DNA of 33,006 nt from an uncultured bacterium (GCA_902796925.1 CADBQW010000059.1:1-33006); one strand, 5' to 3'. Positions 1 to 7,748 are shown, numbered from the stretch's first letter. Notes: generated from the sequence alone by a model not told the origin. Numbers and translations: made by a program.

Positions 1-12
1 AAACTTTAAAAG

Positions 13-1182
13 ATGGGAATTGGCGTCGGATTAATCAGAACATTTAAATTTCTAGGCAAATCGCTGTTTTCAACCGGTAAGTCTGCAAAAGCTGCACGTA
101 ATACTCGTAAAACCGCCTATCTTAGGAAAATAAACAAAGAAAGTTTTTGGGATTTAACCCCAAAAAAAAAGATGGCTTGCCGCAACGAAATGTGGAAGGC
201 GGGAACAAAACAGCTCAAAAAAGACTGGAAAGCACTTTGTCCCGACAAAGGAAAGGCTCCTAATGTAAATAATGCTAATAAACCAAAAGTTGGCTTTTTT
301 AAACGTATCGGAAATTTCTTTAAGAAAACAACAAAAAAAGTTGGAGAACTTTTCAAAACAGGTGGTTTGAAAAAAGCCGGGAAAGTCCTGGCTAAACTTG
401 GAAAATCAGTAAAGGGTGTTCCTGTCCTTGGTACGATAATTGGGGCAGCAATTGAGATTCCTAGTATTGTACGGACTTTTAAGGAAGGCGGATTTAAAAA
501 GGGTATGATAAAGATTGCCTGCACTGCAACTAGACTTACGTTAGCTGCTGCAGCATGTGCTGTGGTAACCTATTTTGCGGGACCGGTTGCAGGCGGTGCT
601 GTTCAATTGGCCGTAGATGTAGGTTTGGGCTATTTAGAAGATAAAATTATGGATTCAATTCCTAACAAACCTAAAAATGAAAATAAAGAAACAGGTGCTG
701 TTTACGAAACAGATTCTACAGATGATGCAGATAATACAACAGGTTCTACTGACAATGACAAGTCGTCAACAACCAAAACTGCAGAAAAATCCGACGATGT
801 TTCAACTTCAAACACTAATACAAATTACGGAAATGTTTCTGATAATACATCCGAAGAAGTTACTAATCAAGAAACTTCTGAAAATGTATTAAATAATACA
901 GGTTCATCTGCAATATCAGATACTACAGATACAAACCAAAATACCGGTAGAATAATAGATTTAACAGGCGAAAATTATAACAACAATCCATATAGTTACT
1001 TGAATAATAATTATGCTTATTCAAATATTGGTATGGGTGACAGTATTTTTACAAACTACGGATACAACCCTTTTGCAACGTATTATAGTGCCAATTACGC
1101 ATACAATCCGTATCAGGCAAGTATGTTATGGCCTACTCTGTACTACGGAGCAAATCAAAATTCATTGAATTTACGTTCTTAA
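13..1182 (+). CDS. Hypothetical basic, glycine-zipper membrane-active-like protein with disordered Asn/Tyr-rich tail
   Basis: I do not recognise a family. The 389-aa product has three parts. Residues 1 to about 130 are strongly basic (many Lys and Arg, with Phe-Phe-Lys-Lys clusters). Residues about 133-215 are hydrophobic and Gly/Ala-rich (VPVLGTIIGAAIEIPSIV, then a second Ala/Gly-rich segment), which suggests membrane-inserting helices. Residues about 216-389 are low-complexity: first acidic Thr/Ser/Asn/Asp, then Asn/Tyr-rich repeats such as NNNPYSYLNNNYAY. There is no N-terminal signal peptide. An in-frame TAA at 7-9 makes ATG 13 the first possible start, so the gene is complete even though only 12 bases precede it. 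It converges on cobO with 28 bp between them. A secreted or phage-like membrane-active protein is possible, but this is inference only. Confidence 0.75.
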   Translation: MGIGVGLIRTFKFLGKSLFSTGKSAKAARNTRKTAYLRKINKESFWDLTPKKKMACRNEMWKAGTKQLKKDWKALCPDKGKAPNVNNANKPKVGFFKRIGNFFKKTTKKVGELFKTGGLKKAGKVLAKLGKSVKGVPVLGTIIGAAIEIPSIVRTFKEGGFKKGMIKIACTATRLTLAAAACAVVTYFAGPVAGGAVQLAVDVGLGYLEDKIMDSIPNKPKNENKETGAVYETDSTDDADNTTGSTDNDKSSTTKTAEKSDDVSTSNTNTNYGNVSDNTSEEVTNQETSENVLNNTGSSAISDTTDTNQNTGRIIDLTGENYNNNPYSYLNNNYAYSNIGMGDSIFTNYGYNPFATYYSANYAYNPYQASMLWPTLYYGANQNSLNLRS

Positions 1183-1210
1183 AATATATAACAGTCAAAT
1201 GTAATAGAGA

Positions 1211-1789
1211 TTAGTATTCAATACCTTTTCTTGCCACAACTCCGGTATCCCAGTAGTGCTTTATTGGGTTAATTTCTGATACAAGGTGGGCTATTTCTAT
1301 AATTTTTTCGTTTGCACGTCGCCCGGTTAGAACTATTTCCATTTCTTCAGGCTTGTTTTTCAGAGTTTTTATAACTTCGTCAACATCAAGAATTCCAAGG
1401 TCAATGACGATGTTGGCTTCGTCCATAATAATAAGATTGTATTCATTGTTTTTAACGGCTTTTTTTACGAGTTCCCAACCCTTTTTTATTTCAATTTCAT
1501 CGTCTTTGTTTTTATTTGAAGAATACACAATTCTATCCAATCCCGCTTGTACTATGGTTAAATTGGCACTAATTTCCGGAGAAAGGTTTCTGAAAGACTT
1601 AAGCTCCCCGTAATTATCACCGCCTTTTGTGAACATTACAATAAGCACCTTCCATCTCCTGCCTAATGCCCGCATGGCAAGCCCCAATGAAGCCGTTGTT
1701 TTTCCTTTGCCGTTTCCGGTATAAACCTGAATATATCCATGTTTGGCCCAGTTCGGATTTATTAGTTTATTTTCTGATTCTTCTTTCAT
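1211..1789 (-). CDS. cobO: Cob(I)yrinic acid a,c-diamide adenosyltransferase (corrinoid adenosyltransferase, CobO/BtuR type)
   Basis: The enzyme transfers the 5'-deoxyadenosyl group of ATP to cob(I)alamin or a corrinoid to give adenosylcobalamin, in the cytoplasm. The 192-aa protein has the usual length and hallmarks of the CobO/BtuR family. These are the P-loop GNGKGKTT at residues 25-32, the Walker B-like MDEAN at 122-126, the TGRRA motif at 155-159, and the C-terminal stretch ending in KGIEY. A few residues precede the conserved YIQVYTGNGKG core, as is normal. The gene diverges from fthC, with only 26 bp between the start codons. Its likely product user, the B12-dependent ribonucleotide reductase, lies just downstream of fthC. 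A TATAAT at 1800-1805 ends 10 nt before the ATG, so the mRNA leader should be only a few bases. No Shine-Dalgarno sequence is visible. Confidence 0.95.
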   Translation of the reverse strand: MKEESENKLINPNWAKHGYIQVYTGNGKGKTTASLGLAMRALGRRWKVLIVMFTKGGDNYGELKSFRNLSPEISANLTIVQAGLDRIVYSSNKNKDDEIEIKKGWELVKKAVKNNEYNLIIMDEANIVIDLGILDVDEVIKTLKNKPEEMEIVLTGRRANEKIIEIAHLVSEINPIKHYWDTGVVARKGIEY

Positions 1790-1799
1790 TCGTCTTTTT

Positions 1800-1809
1800 A
1801 TTATATACT
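1800..1809. promoter_or_regulatory. Overlapping divergent -10 elements of cobO (-) and fthC (+)
   Basis: The minus strand carries TATAAT at 1800-1805, 10 nt before the cobO ATG. The plus strand carries TATACT at 1804-1809, exactly 6 nt before the fthC ATG at 1816. The two hexamers share two base pairs, so RNA polymerase should not be able to open both promoters at once. The -35 matches are poor on both sides. The call rests on hexamer match and spacing only. Confidence 0.5.
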
Positions 1810-1815
1810 AAAATC

Positions 1816-2340
1816 ATGAATAATAAAGTAAATATGAGGATCCGGTTTAAAGAAATCAGAAAATCCCTCAATATGAATGAAAAGAGTATTCTTCTTTGTT
1901 CAAAACTCAAAGAATGTGATTTTTATAAATCAGCTAAAAATGTTCTAATATATTATCCTTTAAAATATGAAATCAGCCCGCTTTTTTTGTTGTCGGACAA
2001 AAAGAATTTCTATTTGCCCAGAGTTTCAGGAGAGGAGCTTCAGGCATGTCCTTTTGCTGAAGGTGACGAACTCTCTTTGTCCCCGTTAAATATATCTGAA
2101 CCCTTAACCCCTCCGGTTTCTGCTTCAATATTGGATTTAATAATTGTACCGGCACTGTCTGTTGACAAAAGTAAATATAGGCTTGGATACGGAGGAGGTT
2201 ATTATGACCGATTTATTTCTAAATACCCTTCTATAAAAACAGTTGTAATGATTCCCGAAAAACTAATTGTTGAAAATTTGCCAACAGAAGGTTACGATAA
2301 AAAAGTTGACTATGTGATATCTGAATCGGAGGTTTTTTGA
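1816..2340 (+). CDS. fthC: 5-formyltetrahydrofolate cyclo-ligase
   Basis: The enzyme converts 5-formyl-THF plus ATP to 5,10-methenyl-THF in one-carbon metabolism. The signature LGYGGGYYDR lies at residues 123-132, preceded by the family's DLIIVPALSVD strand. The N-terminal Arg/Lys-rich helix is degenerate but recognisable. The open frame extends back to 1666, but that part is antisense to cobO. The ATG at 1816 gives 174 aa, close to the family's usual size of about 180-200, and sits 6 nt after a TATACT hexamer, so it is preferred. ATG 1834 is the alternative. The stop codon overlaps the start of the next gene (TGATG), which suggests translational coupling with the formyltransferase-like protein. 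Confidence 0.9.
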   Translation: MNNKVNMRIRFKEIRKSLNMNEKSILLCSKLKECDFYKSAKNVLIYYPLKYEISPLFLLSDKKNFYLPRVSGEELQACPFAEGDELSLSPLNISEPLTPPVSASILDLIIVPALSVDKSKYRLGYGGGYYDRFISKYPSIKTVVMIPEKLIVENLPTEGYDKKVDYVISESEVF

Positions 2341-2924
2341 TGAAAAAAATTGCAGTACTTACTTCAAATAAAAGTATAATTTTTGAAAGTTTAAATAAAT
2401 TTTTTAAAGATATTAATTACCCGGTTGAAATAAAGTTGGTTTCTACAAATTTTTCTTGCGACAATTATGTTGCAAAAGAAAATCTGACAGAATATTTTCA
2501 AGTAGAGAATTTTGACATTGTGGTTGTCGACTGTTATGAAGATTATTTAGATGACAGATTATTGGATTCAGGTAAATTTTTAAAAATCCAATATTCTCTT
2601 TTACCGGCCTTTGAAGGGAATAACGAAATAGCAAGGGCATATAGTTCAGGCGTAAAAGTTTCCGGTATAACAATTTATTACCCAAATTCAGATATAGAAA
2701 AATTAAAAATAGTGGCGCAATACCCTATCCTGATAAAAAATAACGACCATTTTGATGATTTTAAATCGAATATTTGCGAATTGGCAGAAGTAATGAGTCC
2801 CTATGTAATAAAATCTGTTCTTGAAGATACAGTTTTCGATTATTCCGACATGTTTTCTAACAATGGGAATTGCTTAGGGAAATGTTCAGGCTGCAAATCC
2901 TCTTGTAATAAGCCTTTGAGTTAA
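2340..2924 (+). CDS. PurN-like formyltransferase-fold protein lacking catalytic residues, with Cys-rich tail
   Basis: The 194-aa protein resembles the formyltransferase fold of phosphoribosylglycinamide formyltransferase. The segment LKIQYSLLPAFEGNNEIARA (residues 81-100) followed by GVKVSGITIYY aligns with the PurN stretch LNIHPSLLP...G...G..VH. By this alignment the three PurN catalytic residues (Asn, His, Asp) are replaced by Lys82, Gln84 and Glu120. The C-terminus carries four cysteines (178, 182, 185, 189; spacing C-x3-C-x2-C-x3-C), which PurN does not have and which could bind a metal. ATG 2340 is chosen over the in-frame TTG at 2337. A GGAGG at 2328-2332 is well spaced for it, and it overlaps the fthC stop. 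A binding or regulatory role is inferred. Activity as GAR transformylase is unlikely. Confidence 0.75.
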   Translation: MKKIAVLTSNKSIIFESLNKFFKDINYPVEIKLVSTNFSCDNYVAKENLTEYFQVENFDIVVVDCYEDYLDDRLLDSGKFLKIQYSLLPAFEGNNEIARAYSSGVKVSGITIYYPNSDIEKLKIVAQYPILIKNNDHFDDFKSNICELAEVMSPYVIKSVLEDTVFDYSDMFSNNGNCLGKCSGCKSSCNKPLS

Positions 2925-2959
2925 TTATTACCATTTGTAAAACTTTTTATATATTACTG

Positions 2960-2987
2960 TGCAAGAAAATTGCATATGTTGTAGAAT
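2960..2987 (+). promoter_or_regulatory. Possible nrdJ promoter region with short inverted repeat
   Basis: The 105-bp gap before nrdJ contains the perfect inverted repeat TGCAA-GAAAA-TTGCA (2960-2974) and a TAGAAT hexamer at 2982-2987. No convincing -35 is seen. The repeat could be an operator for a regulator such as a nucleotide-pool sensor, but it matches no motif I can name. The gap is too short for a cobalamin riboswitch. Confidence 0.25.
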
Positions 2988-3029
2988 ATTTTCATACCAG
3001 ATTATATTAAAAAGATTGGGGAGGTAATA

Positions 3030-5015
3030 GTGGCGAGTGTGACTGAAGAAAAATTGAACTTGACAGAAAATGCCGTTAAAGTTCTTGAAAAAAGGTATTT
3101 AAAACGCGACAAAGATGGTAACTGTGTAGAGAGCCCTGCTGACATGTTTAGACGTGTTGCTGATTCCATCGCAAGCGGTGATTTGAAATTTGGAAAATCT
3201 GAAAGTGAAGTTAAAGAATTGTCTGATAGATTTTATAAGACAATTACCCAAAGATTCTTTATGCCAAACTCCCCAACATTGATGAATGCAGGCAGAGAAC
3301 TCGGACAGTTGGCGGCATGCTTTGTTTTGCCGGTGGAAGATAGTTTGGAAGGAATATTTGAAACCGTTAAAAATACTGCTCTTATCCATAAATCCGGCGG
3401 CGGTACCGGTTTTTCCTTCTCAAGATTGAGACCAAAAAATAGCGTTGTTAAATCAACAATGGGGGTTTCCTCAGGCCCGGTTTCTTTTATGGAAGTATTC
3501 AACGCCGCAACAGAAGCCGTTAAACAAGGCGGCACAAGACGCGGTGCCAATATGGGTATCCTTAGAGTTGACCACCCTGATATTTTGGAATTCATAAACT
3601 GTAAATCCGATAACAATAAATTGAATAACTTTAATATTTCAGTTGCAATAACAGACAAATTTATGGAAGCATACATAAACGGAACAGATTACGACTTAAT
3701 AAATCCTTATGACGGTCAAGTTTCCGGCAGAATGAGTGCGAAAAAAGTTTTCGATATGATTGTAGACGGAGCATGGAGAAACGGCGAACCGGGTATAATA
3801 TTTATTGACACAATGAATTATGACAATCCGACTCCGCAAATAGGCGCTATTGAATCTACAAACCCTTGTGGTGAAGTTCCGTTATTACCTTTTGAGGCAT
3901 GCAACCTCGGCTCTATTAATTTAGGACTTATGGTTGATGATGTTGATGGGAAAGCTGTTATCAATTGGGATAGACTCGCTGATACAACAAGAACTGCAAT
4001 TAGATTTCTTGACAACGTAATCGCAATAAATAACTATCCGCTTCCTCAAATTTCCGAAATGGTTCAAAATAACAGAAAAATCGGACTGGGTGTAATGGGT
4101 TGGGCTGACATGCTCATGAAGATGGGAATTTCCTATTCTTCAGAAGAAGGCACTCGCCTCGGCGCTCAAGTTATGGAATTTATTGATTACGTGTCAAAAT
4201 GTGAGTCTATTGAACTTTCTAAAGAACGCGGCAGATTCAAAAATTTCGCCGGAAGTATTTATGAGCAAGAAAATTATCTTTACAACAAATATAAAGGCAA
4301 ATCTGCCGGTAAAATTTCAGATGAACAGTGGCTTGAATTAGATAGGGAAATCAAAAAATACGGTATCAGAAATGCCACAACAACTTGTATTGCACCAACC
4401 GGTACAATTTCAATGATTGCAGCGTCATCAGGAGGTATTGAACCTTTATTTGGTTTAGTTTTCTCCAGATTGATTATGGATGGCACCGAAATGCTTGAGA
4501 TTAACCCTATATTCAAAGATTATATGCAATCACACGGTTTATACAGTGAAGAAATCATGTCAAAAATCGCTCAAGAAGGTACTATCGCGCATATCGAAAG
4601 TATCCCTGAAAACGTCAAAAAAATCTTCGTAACTGCACATGATGTCACCCCTTACTGGCACGTAAAAATGCAAGCCGCATTCCAACTTCATACAGATAAT
4701 GCTGTTTCAAAAACAGTAAACTTTGTTGAAAGCGCGACAAGAGAAGACATTGAAGAAGCCTACATTCTCGCATACAAAAATCACTTGAAAGGGATTACGG
4801 TTTATAGAAATAATTCCCGTCAATTCCAACCGATGAACCTCGATGATAAGAAAAAATCAGAAAAAACTTCTGTTGAAACAAAAGAAGAAACGGTTGAAGA
4901 TTATAATCCAACGGGTGAGATAAAAGAAGTTAAATGCCCTGAGTGCGGTACAAAAATTCAAATGGCAGAGGGTTGCTTTATTTGTCCGAATTGCGGCTAT
5001 TCAGGATGTGCATAA
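3030..5015 (+). CDS. nrdJ: Adenosylcobalamin-dependent (class II) ribonucleoside-diphosphate reductase
   Basis: NrdJ reduces ribonucleotides to deoxyribonucleotides using adenosylcobalamin as radical generator, so it needs no oxygen and no separate radical subunit. The 661-aa protein shows SPTLMNAG (81-88), the first redox cysteine in LAACFVLP (C97), the loop KSGGGTGFSFSRLRP, and the active-site NPCGE (278-282) with C280 and E282. Later come NRKIGLGVMGWAD and PTGTIS, then RNNSRQ. The C-terminus is a six-cysteine ribbon (C636, C639, C649, C652, C655, C660) that should hold the re-reducing thiols and probably zinc. There is no N-terminal ATP cone. The start is GTG 3030, 5 nt after a strong GGGGAGG. 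CobO encoded nearby supplies the cofactor. A terminator follows. Confidence 0.97.
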   Translation: MASVTEEKLNLTENAVKVLEKRYLKRDKDGNCVESPADMFRRVADSIASGDLKFGKSESEVKELSDRFYKTITQRFFMPNSPTLMNAGRELGQLAACFVLPVEDSLEGIFETVKNTALIHKSGGGTGFSFSRLRPKNSVVKSTMGVSSGPVSFMEVFNAATEAVKQGGTRRGANMGILRVDHPDILEFINCKSDNNKLNNFNISVAITDKFMEAYINGTDYDLINPYDGQVSGRMSAKKVFDMIVDGAWRNGEPGIIFIDTMNYDNPTPQIGAIESTNPCGEVPLLPFEACNLGSINLGLMVDDVDGKAVINWDRLADTTRTAIRFLDNVIAINNYPLPQISEMVQNNRKIGLGVMGWADMLMKMGISYSSEEGTRLGAQVMEFIDYVSKCESIELSKERGRFKNFAGSIYEQENYLYNKYKGKSAGKISDEQWLELDREIKKYGIRNATTTCIAPTGTISMIAASSGGIEPLFGLVFSRLIMDGTEMLEINPIFKDYMQSHGLYSEEIMSKIAQEGTIAHIESIPENVKKIFVTAHDVTPYWHVKMQAAFQLHTDNAVSKTVNFVESATREDIEEAYILAYKNHLKGITVYRNNSRQFQPMNLDDKKKSEKTSVETKEETVEDYNPTGEIKEVKCPECGTKIQMAEGCFICPNCGYSGCA

Positions 5016-5047
5016 CAAAGTTTAGAGTGAATGCAAATATATATTAT

Positions 5048-5074
5048 GCGGGGAATTTATTTCCCGCTTTTTTT
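5048..5074 (+). terminator. Rho-independent terminator of nrdJ
   Basis: An 8-bp stem (GCGGGGAA / TTTCCCGC, with one G-T wobble) and a TTTA loop are followed by seven T residues. It lies 33 bp after the nrdJ stop and just before the end of the convergent minus-strand gene. Confidence 0.9.
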
Positions 5075-5078
5075 ATTC

Positions 5079-5516
5079 TCAAACCCTTGTTGATAAATAG
5101 GCTTTCAATGCACTCATATTTGCCGCATTAAATCTGTCCATTTTTATACTCCACAAAGTCTCAGCATCGAATGCATTTTTAATTGCAAGCATGTAATCCC
5201 ACAACCCTTGAGTGTATCTGTAAGAATTTTCACCGTAATTTCTATAAATATTTTTCAATATTGCCAATAACTTTTCTTGTTTATTTTTCATTGCGTACAT
5301 GTTATTCAATGCTTCGTTGTATTCTTGTTCTGCCAGTTCTTTTTCCGCATCTTTTTGTTCTACATATTCTCGAGCACCATCTTTAATCTTTTCGGATGTT
5401 TCTTTTGCTTTAGCCATAATCGAATTTACATAGGGAGTGTTATAGTTCGTTGTGGGGTATTTTTGTAGAGAATTCACCTGTTTCCCATCAATTTTCGAAA
5501 CATTATCTATAGACAT
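5079..5516 (-). CDS. Hypothetical helical protein (145 aa)
   Basis: I recognise no family. The protein is soluble and lacks a signal peptide or membrane segment. Residues about 33-90 are rich in Lys, Glu, Gln and Ala with heptad-like spacing (KETSEKIKDGAREY, EKELAEQEYNEALNNMY), so a coiled coil or helical hairpin is likely. The C-terminal third is aromatic-rich (GENSYRYTQGLWDYM) and may pack as a helical bundle. The ATG at 5516 is supported by AAAGGG about 6 nt upstream on the minus strand. It is convergent with nrdJ and divergent from the SLH gene across a 204-bp AT-rich gap. The mixture of helices and an N-terminal polar stretch could suit a secretion substrate or structural protein, but nothing shows this. 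Confidence 0.7.
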   Translation of the reverse strand: MSIDNVSKIDGKQVNSLQKYPTTNYNTPYVNSIMAKAKETSEKIKDGAREYVEQKDAEKELAEQEYNEALNNMYAMKNKQEKLLAILKNIYRNYGENSYRYTQGLWDYMLAIKNAFDAETLWSIKMDRFNAANMSALKAYLSTRV

Positions 5517-5587
5517 AAAAATCCCTTTCTCTTAAATATCCTATATGTATAAAGTATATATGAACTTAATAATTGCCTTTTTGTTAA

Positions 5588-5600
5588 GTTTTATTAAAAC
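5588..5600. repeat. AT-rich 13-bp palindrome between divergent genes
   Basis: GTTTTA-T-TAAAAC is a perfect inverted repeat, flanked by offset TTTGTT and AACAAA. It sits between the divergent 5516 and 5721 starts and could be an operator, but low complexity makes chance likely. Confidence 0.3.
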
Positions 5601-5644
5601 AAACAAATTTTGTAAAACGTATGCATAAATTTTTATATAAATAC

Positions 5645-5672
5645 TTTACAAAAAAGTTTAATTGTATATAAT
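5645..5672 (+). promoter_or_regulatory. Sigma-70-type promoter of the SLH protein gene
   Basis: TTTACA (5645-5650) and a perfect TATAAT (5667-5672) are separated by 16 bp. The expected start near 5680 gives a leader of about 40 nt containing the Shine-Dalgarno AGAGGAAG before ATG 5721. The match is among the strongest in the window, fitting an abundant envelope protein. Confidence 0.8.
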
Positions 5673-5720
5673 AAATTGTGTAAGAAAAATTTTTACTAGA
5701 AAAGTAAGAGGAAGTAGAAA

Positions 5721-7001
5721 ATGAGAAAATTATTTGTAGGGGCATTAGCATTAGGCTTGATGACAGCTTATACTGTAATGCCGTCTTTCGCAGCTAACAT
5801 CAATGACGTTAGCGAAAACTACTGGGCTTCAAGAGAAATTAATGCCATCGTTGACAGCAACATCATGTCACTTGACAACGGCAGCAACTTCAATCCGGAA
5901 GCTGATGTAACACGTATCGATTTTGTTGACTCTCTATTAAAATTGTTAACAAATGACAACTTGGATGTTAAAATTCAAAACATCTTCTCAGATGTAAAAG
6001 CTACAGATGCTGATTACGCAAACATTTTGAGATCTCAACAATTAGGTTTGGTTTATGGGTATCCGGATGGTACTTTCCAACCAAAAAGAGTTATGTTGAG
6101 AGACGAAGCTCAATCTGTTATCAGCCACATCACTAAAGAACAAGTTACCGATAAGGCTATCTTGAATAACTTTACCGATGCAAATAAAGTTCCGGCATGG
6201 GCTGACAATGTTTATGCTAAAACTTTAGCTTATGGCATTTATGTAAATCACCCTGATCAAAAAGAATTAAGACCAACTGAACCATTGACAAGAGCTGAAG
6301 CTGCTGTTCTTTTGGCTAAGTTGAGAGCTAACGCATCTTTGATTCAAAGACAGTATCTTGGTGAAGAATTAGAATCATTATTGGCTGTAGAACACTTAAA
6401 GGTTTCTAAGAAAGCTGAATGTGATGAAGTTAAAGTTACTAACAGAAGAAACATCATCATGGAAGGTAACGTACTTGAAATCGCATTTGATGAAAGATTC
6501 AAATCAGTTGAGCACCAAGCAGGTGACGTATTTACTTTCTATAACAAAGAAGATATCGTAACTGAAGAAGGAACTTTGGTTATCCCTGCAAACTCTAAAT
6601 TCTATGCAAAAGTTCTTGAAATCCAAGAACCAAAATGGTTCAACAAGAACGCAAGAGTTTATGTTCAAACTTGCAAAGTTGTTCTTCCTGACGGACAACA
6701 AGTTGCTTTGAATTCAAAACCAGCTTACAAAAACTACGAATTAAAAGAAGGTCCATGGCAAACAGCAGGTAAACTTGCACTTTATACAGTTGCAGGTGCA
6801 GGCGTTGGTACCGGTGCCGGCGTTGGTTTCGGATTCATCCCTAGTCCTGAAAGAGTTGGCAGAGGTATCGCTATCGGTACTCCTGTAGGCGCTGCAGTTG
6901 GTTTGGTAACTGGTTTGGTTACTAAAGGTTTGAACTACGATGCTAAATCTGGTGAAGAAATATATGTAATCTTGCTTGATAATGCTAGCATTATGAAATA
7001 A
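5721..7001 (+). CDS. SLH-domain envelope protein with C-terminal glycine-zipper segment
   Basis: The 426-aa precursor has a Sec signal peptide (residues 1-24, ending SFA-A). Three S-layer homology repeats follow, at about 27-70 (DVSENYWASREINAIVD), 85-130 (GLVYGYPDGTFQP with RDEA) and 150-200 (PTEPLTRAEAAVLLAKL). In diderm bacteria with SLH proteins, these domains bind peptidoglycan-linked polymer. The region 225-340 looks like beta-sandwich and matches nothing I know. Residues about 345-400 form a Gly/Ala-rich hydrophobic zipper (AGAGVGTGAGVGFGF...GTPVGAAVGLVTGLV) that could insert in a membrane. I infer a tether between outer membrane and cell wall. Frequent AAC and ATC codons, a strong promoter and a good Shine-Dalgarno site suggest high expression. 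A terminator follows. Confidence 0.9.
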   Translation: MRKLFVGALALGLMTAYTVMPSFAANINDVSENYWASREINAIVDSNIMSLDNGSNFNPEADVTRIDFVDSLLKLLTNDNLDVKIQNIFSDVKATDADYANILRSQQLGLVYGYPDGTFQPKRVMLRDEAQSVISHITKEQVTDKAILNNFTDANKVPAWADNVYAKTLAYGIYVNHPDQKELRPTEPLTRAEAAVLLAKLRANASLIQRQYLGEELESLLAVEHLKVSKKAECDEVKVTNRRNIIMEGNVLEIAFDERFKSVEHQAGDVFTFYNKEDIVTEEGTLVIPANSKFYAKVLEIQEPKWFNKNARVYVQTCKVVLPDGQQVALNSKPAYKNYELKEGPWQTAGKLALYTVAGAGVGTGAGVGFGFIPSPERVGRGIAIGTPVGAAVGLVTGLVTKGLNYDAKSGEEIYVILLDNASIMK

Positions 7002-7025
7002 AATTATTATATAAACCTAAAATAG

Positions 7026-7062
7026 ACAAATTCCCTGTTCTTTAAAGCAGGGAATTTGTTTT
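7026..7062 (+). terminator. Terminator after the SLH protein gene
   Basis: A perfect 12-bp stem (ACAAATTCCCTG / CAGGGAATTTGT) with a 10-nt loop ends in TTTT. It starts 25 bp after the stop codon. The T-tract is short, but the stem is strong. Confidence 0.8.
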
Positions 7063-7095
7063 AGTAATGCTTGTCCGGATACATTTATTAAAGGA

Positions 7096-7123
7096 TTGAT
7101 TTTTGTTGAAATTTAATTAAACT
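7096..7123 (+). promoter_or_regulatory. Promoter placing transcription start at the next ATG
   Basis: TTGATT (7096-7101), 16 bp and TAAACT (7118-7123) precede ATG 7131 by 7 nt. No Shine-Dalgarno sequence is seen, so the mRNA is probably leaderless. Confidence 0.45.
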
Positions 7124-7130
7124 AAAATAT

Positions 7131-7748
7131 ATGAAAAATATTATTATATTAACTTTGATTTTATTATTGTCGTTGTCAGTGAGTCTTGCCCAAGATTCAC
7201 AATATTCGAATCAGAATACTTTTGATAAAACTTTTGTTACGAATACAGATAATTTAGAGGAAATATACAGACAACTTGAGGTCCCTAAATTCAAATACAT
7301 CCATGATGTAGATCCGGATGAAAGTTTTGATATTCAAAATAAAACCTGGTCGCCATATCCTCTTTTGAAATTGGGTTCAACTGTATATTTCAAAAATATT
7401 ACTATTCCGCCGGGATATTACCTACTCACACCACGCGAGCATGATGGCGGGTTATATATGCTTTTTAAAGACTCCGGTAAAGTAAGGTATATTGTCCCGA
7501 TTTATAAAAAAGAGATTGTACCACGCAATTTTTATGAAGAAAATCTTGAAAAACCAAAGTTAACTATATCTCAGAAAATTCATGTTAAAACGCTTGAGTT
7601 TGTCGGGAATCATGTAAAAAGTTCAATGAGAAAGCCTGAGCAAAAAAGTTTTCTCGAAATGAGCGATTTGAACAATAACTTTGTTTCTCTTATACTTTAT
7701 TGGGGAGACTATAAATACTACATAGTGGTTAGAACCATACAATTATAG
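7131..7748 (+). CDS. Secreted hypothetical protein (205 aa)
   Basis: The N-terminus is a clear Sec signal (MKNIIILTLILLLSLSVSLA, cleavage near residue 20-21). The mature part is about 185 aa of mixed strands with many Tyr, Lys and Pro residues and no cysteine pair or known motif. A stretch LGSTVYFKNITIPPGYYLLT near residues 82-101 suggests beta structure of the 'extracted from the membrane and presented outside' kind, but I do not recognise the family. No lipobox is present. It has no Shine-Dalgarno sequence, and its ATG follows a promoter-like pair at 7 nt. It stands alone between a terminator and a long intergenic region. Confidence 0.75.
   Translation: MKNIIILTLILLLSLSVSLAQDSQYSNQNTFDKTFVTNTDNLEEIYRQLEVPKFKYIHDVDPDESFDIQNKTWSPYPLLKLGSTVYFKNITIPPGYYLLTPREHDGGLYMLFKDSGKVRYIVPIYKKEIVPRNFYEENLEKPKLTISQKIHVKTLEFVGNHVKSSMRKPEQKSFLEMSDLNNNFVSLILYWGDYKYYIVVRTIQL

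Noticed and set aside
1666-1815. N-terminal extension of fthC from 1666
   Set aside because: This part is antisense to cobO and adds 50 residues not found in the family. ATG 1816 fits better.
2925-3029. Cobalamin riboswitch upstream of nrdJ
   Set aside because: The gap is about 105 bp with no conserved B12-box motif, too short for the aptamer. None is seen before cobO either.
3233-3676. 147-codon open frame antisense to nrdJ
   Set aside because: It is the shadow of a conserved gene on the other strand, without a ribosome site or recognisable motif.
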